This document shows positions 8,581-17,184 of a stretch of 64,000 nt of DNA, one piece after another. Position numbers and translations under genes: made by a program. The DNA comes from Xanthomarina arctica (GTDB lineage Bacteria; Bacteroidota; Bacteroidia; Flavobacteriales; Flavobacteriaceae). The stretch spans positions 682,001 to 746,000 of the forward strand of contig NZ_BMFQ01000001.1 in NCBI RefSeq assembly GCF_014638915.1, given 5' to 3'. The notes under the pieces are model-generated. The model did not search any database. It was not told the origin of the DNA and saw only the letters and a list, made by a program, of their open reading frames with translations. Numbering within the stretch: the stretch's first letter is position 1; each line of letters opens with the position of its first letter.

Positions 8581-9459
8581 ATGAAATATTTATATGTCTT
8601 TTTACTTCTTAGTCTTTTTTCTTGCAAAAATGATACTAAGTTAGAACCTCCAATAGTAATTGATGAAGTCGTTCCTACTGACTTGAAAATTTTAAGCGAT
8701 TCCACCATGGTTTTAGACAAAGACATTGAAATAAGCAAAGTGCTCTCTATTAAGTTAAAACAAAAAAGCCTAATAGAAATAGCGGATGAGCGAAATGAAT
8801 TAAAGGAACTCATCATTGAAAAAAAATATTTTAAAGAAGAAGATGAATATACCTTGGACTTCACGTATCCTTTACTTAATGAAAACCTTAAGCCAACTAA
8901 TGTTAATTTTAATGAATACATAAACGATTACTATGTGGACATTATTGGCACAGAGGCTGGGATTCTTGAAGACAAAGCATTAATATGTGACTCCATTAAA
9001 ATAGACCAATTTAGAGAAAAACGCTATATCGATTACAAGATTTTTAATGTAAATGATCAATTGGTTAGCGTACTTTTTTATAAAGAGAATTTTTATTCCG
9101 GCACATTGCATCCTACATATTCTTTTGATTGCATGAATTTCGATTTGAACAGAGGTGTGTTTATGAATTATGAAGATTTCTTTAACGTTGGGTCTGAAGT
9201 AGAATTTACAGATATTTTAAACAAAGAAATTTCCAAACAAGAAAGCAAAGGTGATAAATATTACGACTGCTGGAAGTTATCTAATGATGACTTTTTTGAA
9301 AACAAGAATAATTTTGTTGTCAATGAAACTTACGTAGAATATTATTTTGACGATTGCGTAATGTGTCCATCTTATGCGGGAAGTTATTCCATAAAAATCC
9401 CACTGGTGCAATTGCTCTCTGTACTAAGAAAATACGATTTAAACCCTTTAGTTTTGTAA
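8581..9459 (+). CDS. Lipoprotein with DUF3298/RsiV-like C-terminal domain
   Basis: 292 residues. The signal MKYLYVFLLLSLFSC ends in a lipobox with Cys15. From about residue 95 onward it resembles the DUF4163/DUF3298 region found in RsiV- and PdaC-type envelope proteins: NVNDQLVSVLFYKENFYSGTLHP, then SFDCMNFDLNRGVF, a Tyr/Asp-rich stretch, and YAGSYSIKIPLVQLLSVL. No catalytic residues stand out. Its role is unknown; ligand binding at the envelope is only a family-based guess. It stands alone on the plus strand in the post-tRNA block. Confidence 0.7.
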   Translation: MKYLYVFLLLSLFSCKNDTKLEPPIVIDEVVPTDLKILSDSTMVLDKDIEISKVLSIKLKQKSLIEIADERNELKELIIEKKYFKEEDEYTLDFTYPLLNENLKPTNVNFNEYINDYYVDIIGTEAGILEDKALICDSIKIDQFREKRYIDYKIFNVNDQLVSVLFYKENFYSGTLHPTYSFDCMNFDLNRGVFMNYEDFFNVGSEVEFTDILNKEISKQESKGDKYYDCWKLSNDDFFENKNNFVVNETYVEYYFDDCVMCPSYAGSYSIKIPLVQLLSVLRKYDLNPLVL

Positions 9460-9479
9460 TAACGTGTAATGCATTCATC

Positions 9480-9511
9480 AAAAAATAAACAAAAAATAAA
9501 CAAAAAATAAA
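9480..9511. repeat. Short A-rich tandem repeat, 11-bp unit x3
   Basis: The unit AAAAAATAAAC occurs twice, and a third copy ends AAAA, directly after the lipoprotein gene. Low-complexity; may be slippage-prone. Confidence 0.8.
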
Positions 9512-9569
9512 AAGAAGTTTCAATACTATTATGCCATTAGTGCAGAATTATCAAGTTCTAATCTAAAAT

Positions 9570-9583
9570 ATGACCTAGGTCAT
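9570..9583. promoter_or_regulatory. Perfect 14-bp palindrome ATGACCTAGGTCAT, candidate operator
   Basis: Reads the same on both strands and contains TGAC-N4-GTCA, the spacing of FNR-type half sites. It lies 74 bases before the VIT1-family gene, where a promoter would be expected. Related sites occur at 8398 and 11308 before the neighbouring units. Confidence 0.55.
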
Positions 9584-9657
9584 TCTTAATGAAAGTTAAA
9601 TAACCAATCTTTGTATCTTGATGTTTATTATCAATTAATTAAAATCAACGGTATTTG

Positions 9658-10374
9658 ATGGACGAAAACTCAGAAGAATTGGATGATTATTTAGACAATC
9701 ATTACATACACCGAAGCAATTGGTTAAGAGCGGCAGTTCTTGGAGCAAATGATGGCATTTTATCAACTGCAAGTATCGCTCTTGGTGTTGCTGCAGCAAG
9801 CGATATGAGAGAACCTGTTATTTTAGCAACTTTAGCAGGATTGGTGGCTGGTGCTTTATCAATGGCAGCCGGTGAATACGTTTCGGTAAGCTCTCAAACA
9901 GATGTTGAAAAAGCCGATATTGAAAGAGAGAAAATAGAATTAGAAGAAATGCCAGAAATTGAATTACAACGATTGGCGGAAATTTACGAAAAAAGAGGAC
10001 TAAAAAAAGAAACTGCTTTGATTGTTGCCAAAGAGTTAACAGAGCACAATGTTCTGGCTGCCCACGTAAGAGATGAGTTGGGAATTAATGAAATAAGTCA
10101 AGCAAAACCAATTCAAGCAGCCTTGGCTTCGGGGGCTTCGTTTACTGTGGGTGGCATACTTCCCTTTTTAGCGGTGCTTTTTCTTCCATTAAAAAGTATG
10201 GAATACTCTCTTTACGGCTCTGCTTTATTTTTTCTAATTATTTTAGGTGGCTTATCTGCTAAAACAGGGGGTTCGAGTATTGGAAAAGCAATTATAAGAA
10301 TTACTTTTTGGGGAACAGTCGCAATGGGTTTGACAGCGTTAGTTGGTTATCTGTTTAATGTAAATGTAGGATAA
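9658..10374 (+). CDS. VIT1/CCC1-family transporter
   Basis: 238 residues. The family signature is clear: an N-terminal HRSNWLRAAVLGANDGILSTASIALGVAA, followed by LAGLVAGALSMAAGEYVSVSSQ, an acidic cytosolic loop (DIEREKIELEEMPEIELQ) and three further membrane helices (FTVGGILPFLAVLFLP; YGSALFFLIILGGLSA; FWGTVAMGLTALVGYLF). Family members export Fe2+ or Mn2+ from the cytosol or into a compartment. The start is the ATG at 9658, one codon after an in-frame TTG. The cytochrome b561 gene follows after 74 bases, so the two may share the promoter region that carries the 9570 palindrome. Confidence 0.88.
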   Translation: MDENSEELDDYLDNHYIHRSNWLRAAVLGANDGILSTASIALGVAAASDMREPVILATLAGLVAGALSMAAGEYVSVSSQTDVEKADIEREKIELEEMPEIELQRLAEIYEKRGLKKETALIVAKELTEHNVLAAHVRDELGINEISQAKPIQAALASGASFTVGGILPFLAVLFLPLKSMEYSLYGSALFFLIILGGLSAKTGGSSIGKAIIRITFWGTVAMGLTALVGYLFNVNVG

Positions 10375-10448
10375 GGAATTACACAATAAGAACTAAACCA
10401 AGTATCTACTCATTAAAATATAGTGTTTTATTAGTTAAAATTAAATCT

Positions 10449-11027
10449 ATGGAAATGACAAAATATTCTAAAATATATCGAATAGTTCATTGGGCTATAG
10501 CAGTAACTTTTTTGCTCTTATTAATTACCATTTTTTTGAGATTAACATGGCTTAATAAGTTCAATGTAGCAGCCATTATTCAAAATTACCTCAGTAATAC
10601 TGACCAATCCCTTACTCAAGATCAACTCATTGCTTTAGCAAAAAAAATAAGGCAACCCATGTGGAACTGGCATATTTATTTGGGATATATATTGACTGGA
10701 TTATTCAGTCTACGGTTTATACTTCCTTTTTTTGGAAAAATGAAGTTTCAAAATCCATTTGTTAAAAAATTATCCACAAAGGAAAAATTTCAAAAATGGT
10801 TATATATCATTTTTTATCTTTGTGTCATTATTTCATTAGTTACTGGACTTATTATAGAATTTGGATCAGAAGAATATAAAAAGCCAATGGAAGAAATCCA
10901 TGTACTAGGTATATATTACTTGATTGGATTTATTGTCCTCCACTTTGCTGGTGTCCTTTTTGCAGAATTTACAAACCAAAAAGGTATAATATCAAGGATA
11001 GTAAGTGGATCGAAAAGGGAAAATTAA
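10449..11027 (+). CDS. Cytochrome b561-family membrane protein
   Basis: 192 residues with four membrane helices and histidines placed as heme b ligands: His14 (RIVHWAIA), His75 (WNWHIYLGY), His151 (EEIHVLGIYY) and His165 (IVLHFAGVL). This matches the prokaryotic b561 / Ni-Fe-hydrogenase cytochrome b type. It would carry electrons between the quinone pool and an unknown partner. The insert between helices 1 and 2 is longer than usual. The electron partner is not visible nearby. Confidence 0.85.
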   Translation: MEMTKYSKIYRIVHWAIAVTFLLLLITIFLRLTWLNKFNVAAIIQNYLSNTDQSLTQDQLIALAKKIRQPMWNWHIYLGYILTGLFSLRFILPFFGKMKFQNPFVKKLSTKEKFQKWLYIIFYLCVIISLVTGLIIEFGSEEYKKPMEEIHVLGIYYLIGFIVLHFAGVLFAEFTNQKGIISRIVSGSKREN

Positions 11028-11377
11028 TAAGCAAGGATAGCATGAAATGGCTATATTCAGTTGCATTTTCTGAGAATGCCGTAGAAATTTTATTTCTGCA
11101 TATTCCTGTCTGCCGGTGGTTCTACATGCGGTATTTTTAGATTGGATTTAACCAATTTCCCAGGATATATTCTGGATAAATGCTTCCAAAAACAAGTCAA
11201 TTTCCTTTTCGACCTACATTAGTCATACCTTAAACTTATAGTTGGTTCAGTATTGATTATGAAAAATATCATTATTCAATATTTACTTTATACTAAATGA
11301 GATTTACTGACGGTGGTCATTTTATTAGATCTAATCTATTTGCATCTTTATACCTAAATCATTAAAATACTTATCTC
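11028..11377. other. Intergenic stretch, no gene recognised; holds a TGAC-N4-GTCA site
   Basis: About 350 bases. Only a 32-codon frame starting at 11041 is open and it matches nothing I know. The right end contains the candidate regulator site at 11308-11319 and an AT-rich promoter region for the sigma-like gene. Confidence 0.5.
11308..11319. promoter_or_regulatory. TGAC-GGTG-GTCA site, candidate operator
   Basis: Exact TGAC and GTCA half sites four bases apart, 58 bases before the sigma-like gene. It has the same half sites as the perfect palindrome at 9570 with a different centre. Confidence 0.45.
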
Positions 11378-12148
11378 ATGAAAACAAACGCTTCTTATTA
11401 CCAAAACAAAAGAGAATATCGTTTATTCGTAACTAAAACATATTCCAATCTTATTAAACTAAAAAAGGAAGGTGAGCAAACTTCATTTAATGAATTAGTT
11501 TTGAAGATCATGCCCCAAATAAAAATGTATATAAACGAAAGATTGAATACTGCAATAAAAAAAGGACACTTCTCCAAAGGGAAATATAAAGCAGATGATT
11601 TTATCGATCAATTATTCATTGAAATCTATGATAACATTGAAGATGTTGAGAATGAAAAATATTTTTATCTCTGGTTATTTAAAAAAACCAATGAATTGTT
11701 GGAAGATACGATTGTGGAAGAAGAGTTTGATGAATTATTCTTTAAGAATATTGATGATTATTCTAAACCTGAATGGGATGAAATGCAGGAAAAATATAGT
11801 ACTGATGGTGGCGGAGATTTACTAATGATTGAGGAACTGGATGATATGTCTTACAATCATAACGATTATACCTTAAACCATGTATTTATAGAAGATAATG
11901 AAAAGGCCTTGATCGAAAAAATTGATAAAGATTTAAGTGTTGAGGAAATTGAAAATCATGTAACAATGGTTTTGCATAATTTACCCTTGGCAATGCGTAA
12001 TGTTTTTGAGTTGTTTACAAACCAACATTTAGAATTAAAAGAAATTGCACAAATACGGAATAATACACTAGAAGAAGTTAAACAACTTTTCAACGATGCA
12101 AAAAAAGCTTTACAAGTTAGTTTTTTTTATAGATATCCTATCAAATAA
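11378..12148 (+). CDS. Sigma-70-family RNA polymerase factor with an acidic insertion
   Basis: 256 residues. Residues ~35-110 (SFNELVLKIMPQIKMYINERL ... ADDFIDQLFIEIYDNI) look like a sigma region 2. Residues ~195-250 (VTMVLHNLPLAMRNVFELF, then LELKEIAQIRNNTLEEVKQL) look like region 4 with its helix-turn-helix. Between them is a strongly acidic ~85-residue segment rich in Asp, Glu and Tyr, much longer than the linker of a normal ECF factor. No anti-sigma gene lies beside it. The context (DUF1003 protein, metal transporter, b561) fits a stress-type factor, but the inducing signal is unknown. Confidence 0.65.
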   Translation: MKTNASYYQNKREYRLFVTKTYSNLIKLKKEGEQTSFNELVLKIMPQIKMYINERLNTAIKKGHFSKGKYKADDFIDQLFIEIYDNIEDVENEKYFYLWLFKKTNELLEDTIVEEEFDELFFKNIDDYSKPEWDEMQEKYSTDGGGDLLMIEELDDMSYNHNDYTLNHVFIEDNEKALIEKIDKDLSVEEIENHVTMVLHNLPLAMRNVFELFTNQHLELKEIAQIRNNTLEEVKQLFNDAKKALQVSFFYRYPIK

Positions 12149-12351
12149 TAATCTGTTGTTGTAAATGAAGTATTAAGAATTATTCGGCGAGAGAAATCAA
12201 AAAAGTATTGACATGACAACTAGTAGGGTATTCTGATGGTCACATTAAGATAGAAATCCCTATCATGCTCTTAAAGGTGTTTTTTGATAAATCCTTTTGT
12301 TACTTCAAATGTCTAAAATTGCATGGACGTTTTAAATTATTTATCGTTTTA

Positions 12352-12747
12352 TCAACGATTATCTTTAGTTAGTTTAGAAATCATTTCTTTTAATTCTTTA
12401 ATTTCTTCCATAATGGATGAAATTTCTTTCTCGGCTTTTATATTTACATTAAAATCATTTTCTGCGCGTATTTCAGATCTTTTTGCTTGTAAGTTTTGGC
12501 CTACCATGATTAATGGCATGAGCATAATTTGTATCATATTAGAAACAAATAGCCATAAAACGAAACCAGGAAAAGGATCAAATCGCAAAGGTTGTGGTGC
12601 AAACATGTTCCAGCCTAGCCATAAAACTGTCCAGATAACTATGATAAAGAAAAAGCCTATGGTGCCTATACGTTCGGTTATCCAAATAGCAAATCGTTCG
12701 GAATTTTTGAGTTCGTCTTTGTAAATATGGTTGGTATTTTTAATCAT
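12352..12747 (-). CDS. DUF1003 membrane protein
   Basis: 131 residues: a hydrophilic start, two membrane helices (TIGFFFIIVIWTVLWLGWNM and FVLWLFVSNMIQIMLMPLIMV) and a cytosolic helical tail (EISSIMEEIKELKEMISKL) probably forming a coiled coil. The conserved FDPFPGFVLWLFVSNMIQ block defines the DUF1003 family. Function is not known. It is convergent with the sigma-like gene. Confidence 0.85.
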   Translation of the reverse strand: MIKNTNHIYKDELKNSERFAIWITERIGTIGFFFIIVIWTVLWLGWNMFAPQPLRFDPFPGFVLWLFVSNMIQIMLMPLIMVGQNLQAKRSEIRAENDFNVNIKAEKEISSIMEEIKELKEMISKLTKDNR

Positions 12748-12912
12748 TAATTGTCTGAATTTAAATGTTTTATCAATATATAAAAATTGTGACTATTGTT
12801 GTTTGCTTACTCCAAATTTTACAAATATTGTATGCTTTACATCACTCCATTAAATTCACCTTTTTGATGAATGAATAGATACATATTGAGATATTGACTT
12901 CATTGTTTACAA

Positions 12913-13347
12913 TTACAAATCATTTAAAATTGTATCAAATTCAAAATCAAAGGGATTGTCTTTGATGTAAATGAATAATGCTTTTTTTAGTTTTTTTATG
13001 CCATCTTTAACTCTAAACATTTTTTCTAATAAATGAAGATGAATTTTGCTTTCTTCACTGTTTTGTGAAAAATTATTAGAATCAATTAATTGTACCAATT
13101 CTTTTCTATGAGTTTTAATTTCGCTAATTAAATTATTAGATAATTTAAATAATAAATCATCAATATTTCTATAAATATCTTTGTGACTTAAATCCTTATG
13201 AGTATTGGATGCTATTCGCTCTGAAATAAGGTTATTAAAAAAGTTTAATTCAAGCTCATAAAACTCTAACTCATCAATCCATTCTTTAGAAATACGGTAC
13301 ATATTTATAAGATTGCCTTCAACAAGATTTTTTTCGTTTTTGTTCAT
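12913..13347 (-). CDS. Hypothetical helical protein
   Basis: 144 residues, almost entirely alpha-helical, charged, with no signal peptide or membrane helix. It could form a four-helix bundle of the hemerythrin/ferritin-like size, but no metal-binding His/Glu pattern is seen (only scattered HKD, THRKE and HLHLLEK). I do not recognise the family. It shares strand with the DUF1003 gene 165 bases downstream. A perfect hairpin (13507-13526) lies upstream of it. Confidence 0.6.
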   Translation of the reverse strand: MNKNEKNLVEGNLINMYRISKEWIDELEFYELELNFFNNLISERIASNTHKDLSHKDIYRNIDDLLFKLSNNLISEIKTHRKELVQLIDSNNFSQNSEESKIHLHLLEKMFRVKDGIKKLKKALFIYIKDNPFDFEFDTILNDL

Positions 13348-13685
13348 GATGTATGTTTTAATTTGTTAGCCTGTTCTCAAATAGTAGTTTTTCTAAAGGG
13401 AAAAAAATTTCAATTTTTAAAATATAAGCTTCTATTTTTTATTTAGAAATAGCCTTATTTTTATAACGACTAGGCAGAGTAAATATACTCAAGATATTAA
13501 ACTAAAAGTGCTACCTAAGTAGCACTAAGAAAATTTGTTTTGGGTAATATTATTAATCCACAGGTCAAAAATCAATAACTCAAAAAATTGAAAATTCATA
13601 CATTAGTCAAATCACAAAACCAGTTATAATCAAGATAATAAGGAGTGCAATTCAAGTAAAATTTATAGCTTTCACATTTATAAAA
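13348..13685. other. Intergenic stretch with a conserved hairpin
   Basis: About 340 bases, no gene seen. At 13507-13526 the arms AGTGCTAC and GTAGCACT form a perfect 8-bp inverted repeat around CTAA. The core GCTAC-CTAA-GTAGC is repeated at 15579-15610 with compensating flanking bases. Confidence 0.7.
13507..13526. promoter_or_regulatory. Inverted repeat AGTGCTAC-CTAA-GTAGCACT
   Basis: Perfect 20-bp palindromic element with a four-base centre and no T run beside it, so an operator or RNA structure is more likely than a terminator. It lies 160 bases upstream of the helical-protein start and downstream of the aspartoacylase-like gene. Confidence 0.5.
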
Positions 13686-14660
13686 TCATTCTGTCTTTGT
13701 TGTTATATGAAAAATAGCATCGCCTTGATACACCATTGGAGCATGGTTGATGTTTATAATATAGCCATCATTACTTGCTTTTACAAGATGACTTTTTGAA
13801 CCATAGGGATCTGAAAGTGTAGCAAGGGTTTGATCTTTTGTAACGTAATCGTGGATGTTAATCTTAGTATGCAAAAAGCCAGAATGTTCGGCACGAATCC
13901 AATGATTCTCAGTAACGAAAACACTTTTTTTATTAGGAATAGGTATTTCGAAATTGGTATCTAGCATTTTCAAATGAGATAATACTCTTTTTATTCCATC
14001 TAAAGCTTCTTTACAAATCAATTTATCTAGATTTAGACTTTTCCCACTTTCATTTAAAAGAATGGGAATATTCTTTTTACTACATGTTTCGCGATAAGAT
14101 CCTAAAATTTCACTTACGTATAAAGTAAATGGAGCATTAAAGATTTGAGCCAATTCCTTTGCGGTTTGATTATCTTTTTCTATTCGAATTTGTGCGGCAT
14201 TAAACCGTTCGCCACCACCTGTGTGGAAATCCAAGCACAAATCTGCAAGTGGTAAAATCTCTTTTACAAAATGATGGGCAAACCTGCTGGCCAAAGAGCC
14301 ATTTTCACTTCCTGGAAATTCTCTGTTCAAATCGCGTCCATCCGGGAAATATCTGGATTTATTTATAAAGCCAAAGACATTAACAATAGGGATACAAATA
14401 ATAGTGCCTCTTGCTGGAATATTAATTTTATGGGTTAGAACTTCGCGTACAATTTCCATTCCATTGACTTCATCCCCATGAATTCCCGAAGTAATTAAAA
14501 TGGTTGGACCAGGAATTTTTGAACGCGTTATAAAAACAGGAACTTCTACAGCCGTATCCGTAAACAAATGAGCAATATTTAAATTGAGTTTTTTGCTTTC
14601 GCCTAATTTTATTTTCTCTCCTAATAATTCTAAATCTTCTGAATGAACTTTATCTATCAT
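13686..14660 (-). CDS. Succinylglutamate desuccinylase/aspartoacylase-family zinc hydrolase
   Basis: 324 residues. The M14-like zinc site is visible as GIHGDEVNG (His and Glu ligands, about residues 59-64) and DFHTGGG (third ligand), with the family blocks PIVNVFGFINKSRYFPDGRDLNREFPG and a C-terminal barrel-like domain (AEHSGFLHTKINIHDYVTKDQTLATLSD). It would cleave an amide bond next to an acidic amino acid. Its start codon overlaps the RimK stop (TAATG), so the two are translated together. A role in reversing or trimming glutamate tails added by RimK is a reasonable inference but is not shown by sequence. Confidence 0.85.
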   Translation of the reverse strand: MIDKVHSEDLELLGEKIKLGESKKLNLNIAHLFTDTAVEVPVFITRSKIPGPTILITSGIHGDEVNGMEIVREVLTHKINIPARGTIICIPIVNVFGFINKSRYFPDGRDLNREFPGSENGSLASRFAHHFVKEILPLADLCLDFHTGGGERFNAAQIRIEKDNQTAKELAQIFNAPFTLYVSEILGSYRETCSKKNIPILLNESGKSLNLDKLICKEALDGIKRVLSHLKMLDTNFEIPIPNKKSVFVTENHWIRAEHSGFLHTKINIHDYVTKDQTLATLSDPYGSKSHLVKASNDGYIININHAPMVYQGDAIFHITTKTE

Positions 14661-15535
14661 TATTCTATATTTCTTTCAATAAACTTAATTATACTACCAG
14701 CAATGTCTTTTTTGGTTGCCTGTTCAATACCTTCTAAACCAGGTGATGAATTAACTTCCATAATTAAAGGCCCTCTTTCAGATTGTAATAAATCAACACC
14801 TGAAATACCTAAACCTAATATTTTAGCAGCTTTAATAGCTGTATTTTCTTCTTCCTCTGTTAATTGAATTAAATTGGCAACGCCGCCACGATGTAAATTC
14901 GATCTAAATTCACCTTCTTTTCCTTGTCGTTTCATGGCCCCAACCACTTGACCGTCAACAACAAATACTCTAATGTCTGCTCCTTTTGCTTCTTTAATAA
15001 ATTCCTGTAAAATAACGCGAGCATGTAAGCCATTAAAGGCTTCTATAACAGAAGAAGCGGCATTATGGGTTTCAGCTAGAACAACTCCTAATCCTTGAGT
15101 GCCTTCCAAAAGTTTAATGACTACTGGCGCACCTCCTACATTATTAATAATTTCATCTGTATGTTTAGAATAATTGGTGAAAACGGTTTTAGGAATCCCT
15201 ATGTTTCCTTTAGTTAACAATTGTAAACTTCTTAACTTATCTCTTGATCTAGTAAGCGCTTGAGATTCTAAAGTTGAAAAGACCTTCATCATTTCAAATT
15301 GTCTAATTACAGCGGCGCCATAATAGGTATGAGACGCTCCAATTCTTGGGATAACGGCATCAACATTTTCTAATAACCTTCCTTTATAAAAGATACTAGG
15401 ATGTTTTTTTTCGATAATTAGATCGCAATACAAATAGTCTATTACTTCTACATGGTGTTTTCTTTTTTTAGCGGCCTCAATAAGTCGTTTTGTAGAATAT
15501 AAATTTGCATCACGAGATAGAATTTTAATATTCAT
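14660..15535 (-). CDS. rimK: RimK-type ATP-grasp glutamate ligase
   Basis: 291 residues, close to E. coli RimK. The N-terminal [33 protein letters not shown] and [12 protein letters not shown] are characteristic; ATP-grasp motifs include [32 protein letters not shown] and a metal-binding [11 protein letters not shown]. RimK adds glutamates to the C-terminus of ribosomal protein S6, or makes poly-glutamate. Whether S6 of this organism ends suitably cannot be checked here. It is first in a two-gene operon with the aspartoacylase-like hydrolase and divergent from the MtfA-like gene across a strong inverted repeat. Confidence 0.92.
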   Translation of the reverse strand: MNIKILSRDANLYSTKRLIEAAKKRKHHVEVIDYLYCDLIIEKKHPSIFYKGRLLENVDAVIPRIGASHTYYGAAVIRQFEMMKVFSTLESQALTRSRDKLRSLQLLTKGNIGIPKTVFTNYSKHTDEIINNVGGAPVVIKLLEGTQGLGVVLAETHNAASSVIEAFNGLHARVILQEFIKEAKGADIRVFVVDGQVVGAMKRQGKEGEFRSNLHRGGVANLIQLTEEEENTAIKAAKILGLGISGVDLLQSERGPLIMEVNSSPGLEGIEQATKKDIAGSIIKFIERNIE

Positions 15536-15578
15536 TTTTTTGGATTTTTATAATACATAAAGTAAGGCATTCTAAATC

Positions 15579-15610
15579 AGTTAAACTGCTACCTAAGTAG
15601 CAGTTTAACT
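15579..15610. promoter_or_regulatory. Perfect 14-bp-arm inverted repeat between divergent genes
   Basis: The arms AGTTAAACTGCTAC (15579-15592) and GTAGCAGTTTAACT (15597-15610) are exact reverse complements around CTAA. It sits 43 bases before the RimK start on one side and 54 bases before the MtfA-like start on the other, with no gene end nearby, so it cannot be an ordinary terminator. An operator shared by both promoters, or an RNA leader structure, is likely. Confidence 0.65.
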
Positions 15611-15664
15611 CTTTATTTATTTTAAATAGTGTATTTTTACTCTATAACAATTCATCCATTTTTA

Positions 15665-16435
15665 ATGCTTTATACTATTATAGCTTTTTCACTTTTAGTT
15701 GTTTTTGCTTTGTATGCTTTTATTTCTACCAAAAAAAAGAAAGCTGCTACCTTTCCTTTAAACTGGCATAAATTATTAATAAAACATGTTCAGTTTTATA
15801 AGGAGCTATCTTCAACTGAACAACTACGCTTTCAAAAGCGTATCATGACATTTTTAAGTGAAGTTTATTTGGATAGTGTTAATCTAGAAATAAACGATTT
15901 AGACAAAATTCTTATTGCCTCCAGCGCTGTGATTCCGGTTTTTAATTTCCCAGAATGGCATTATAAAAATTTGAGTACAGTTTTAATCTATCCAGATCAT
16001 TTTAATGAAGATTTAGGATTTAAGCAAACCGATGAAAAACGACATATTGCAGGCATGGTTGGCAATGGCCAGTTTGAAAAGCAAATGATTCTTTCTCGTA
16101 AAGCCCTGCATGAAGGCTTTGAGCAAAAATCGCATAAACAGAATACCGGAATTCATGAATTTGTGCATTTAATAGATAAACAAGATGGCATCACTGATGG
16201 TGTTCCAGAAGCATTAATAAAAAGACCTTACGTTATTCCTTGGCTTAAAATTATTCATAAAGAAATGGAGGCCATCAACGATAACAAATCTGATATTAGA
16301 AACTATGGAGGTACTAATGAAGCTGAATTTTTAGCAGTCGCCTCAGAATATTTCTTTGAGCAACCAGAATTGATGAAAAAAAAGCATCCAGATTTATACC
16401 AGATGCTTCAAGCATGTTTTCGGACTAAAGAATAA
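15665..16435 (+). CDS. MtfA-like (M90) zinc-dependent peptidase
   Basis: 256 residues from the ATG at 15665; a GTG 36 bases earlier is also in frame but would put polar residues before the membrane helix. An N-terminal helix (MLYTIIAFSLLVVFALYAF) anchors it. The zinc motif HEFVH is at about residues 164-168, followed by LIDKQDG, and a downstream Glu in NEAEFLAVASEYFFE fits the third ligand. E. coli MtfA binds the Mlc repressor and cleaves peptides; here only the peptidase activity can be supported. Confidence 0.85.
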   Translation: MLYTIIAFSLLVVFALYAFISTKKKKAATFPLNWHKLLIKHVQFYKELSSTEQLRFQKRIMTFLSEVYLDSVNLEINDLDKILIASSAVIPVFNFPEWHYKNLSTVLIYPDHFNEDLGFKQTDEKRHIAGMVGNGQFEKQMILSRKALHEGFEQKSHKQNTGIHEFVHLIDKQDGITDGVPEALIKRPYVIPWLKIIHKEMEAINDNKSDIRNYGGTNEAEFLAVASEYFFEQPELMKKKHPDLYQMLQACFRTKE

Positions 16436-16479
16436 GTCTATTATTTTAAGTCAGATTCGTCCAGGAATATGGCATTATC

Positions 16480-17184
16480 TTAATATTTAGTCGATACCAT
16501 ATCCAATAAAAGTTCCAAATCTGATATGATCGTGTTTTTTCTATGTATTTCTAGCATCCCTTCTTTCTTAAATAATTGAATGTGTCTATTAACTACTGCT
16601 CTTGTGGAACCAATAAGATTGGCAATTTCATCATGTGGAAGATCGTTTATGAGTTGCAATTCGTGAGAAGATTCATTTATATTAGATAATAAAAGTTTAG
16701 CAAGTCTTGTAGGAATATCTGATAGCACATTATCTGTAAGATTCGTTTCTAACATGCGCATGTGTCTACCAAGATAAGGTAATAAAGTTTTATTTATTTT
16801 AGGATGAGTTTCTATCCATTTACGCATGACATGTGTTGGAGCTGAAAGGACTTCTACATCATCCAGAGTTTCAAAATTCATGGAATGCTTTAAACCATCG
16901 AGTAAGGAAATTACATCAAAAACATCATTTTGAGTTAACAGAAATACGGTAAATTCTCTTCCGTTTTCAGGATTAATTTGGTACATTTTTAATCTTCCAG
17001 AAATAATAATAAAAAATTGATAAAAGGTATGGTCTCCATGAAAAAACTCTGTGTTTTTCTCCCATTTTTTTAATGCAAAACAGTCCATTAACGAAATCAT
17101 GGTATCCGCATCCAAATTTTGAAAGAGAGGATTTTTAGCTAATTGGCTTAAATAATATTGATAATTAGGATCTTTAATATTCAT
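16480..17184 (-). CDS. Crp/Fnr-family transcriptional regulator
   Basis: 234 residues from the ATG at 17184; a TTG four codons upstream is in frame but less likely. Residues ~20-130 form a cyclic-nucleotide-binding-like barrel (FFIIISGRLKMYQINPENGREFTVFLL). Residues ~165-230 form the winged helix (LPHDEIANLIGSTRAVVNRHIQLF). In the recognition helix the Glu usually following Arg is Ala (TRAVVNR instead of the RETVGR seen in CRP), so its DNA preference probably differs. The cysteine set of oxygen-sensing FNR is absent. It lies 347 bases downstream of glpD on the same strand. The inverted repeat TCATGTT-N7-AACATGA at 17282-17302 lies upstream. Confidence 0.82.
   Translation of the reverse strand: MNIKDPNYQYYLSQLAKNPLFQNLDADTMISLMDCFALKKWEKNTEFFHGDHTFYQFFIIISGRLKMYQINPENGREFTVFLLTQNDVFDVISLLDGLKHSMNFETLDDVEVLSAPTHVMRKWIETHPKINKTLLPYLGRHMRMLETNLTDNVLSDIPTRLAKLLLSNINESSHELQLINDLPHDEIANLIGSTRAVVNRHIQLFKKEGMLEIHRKNTIISDLELLLDMVSTKY

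Noticed and set aside
12323-12724. Plus-strand frame of 133 codons over the DUF1003 gene
   Set aside because: The minus strand carries a clear DUF1003 protein with two membrane helices; the plus-strand translation has no recognisable features.
15579-15610. Terminator reading of the perfect hairpin
   Set aside because: It lies between two divergent gene starts, with no upstream gene reading into it from either side.
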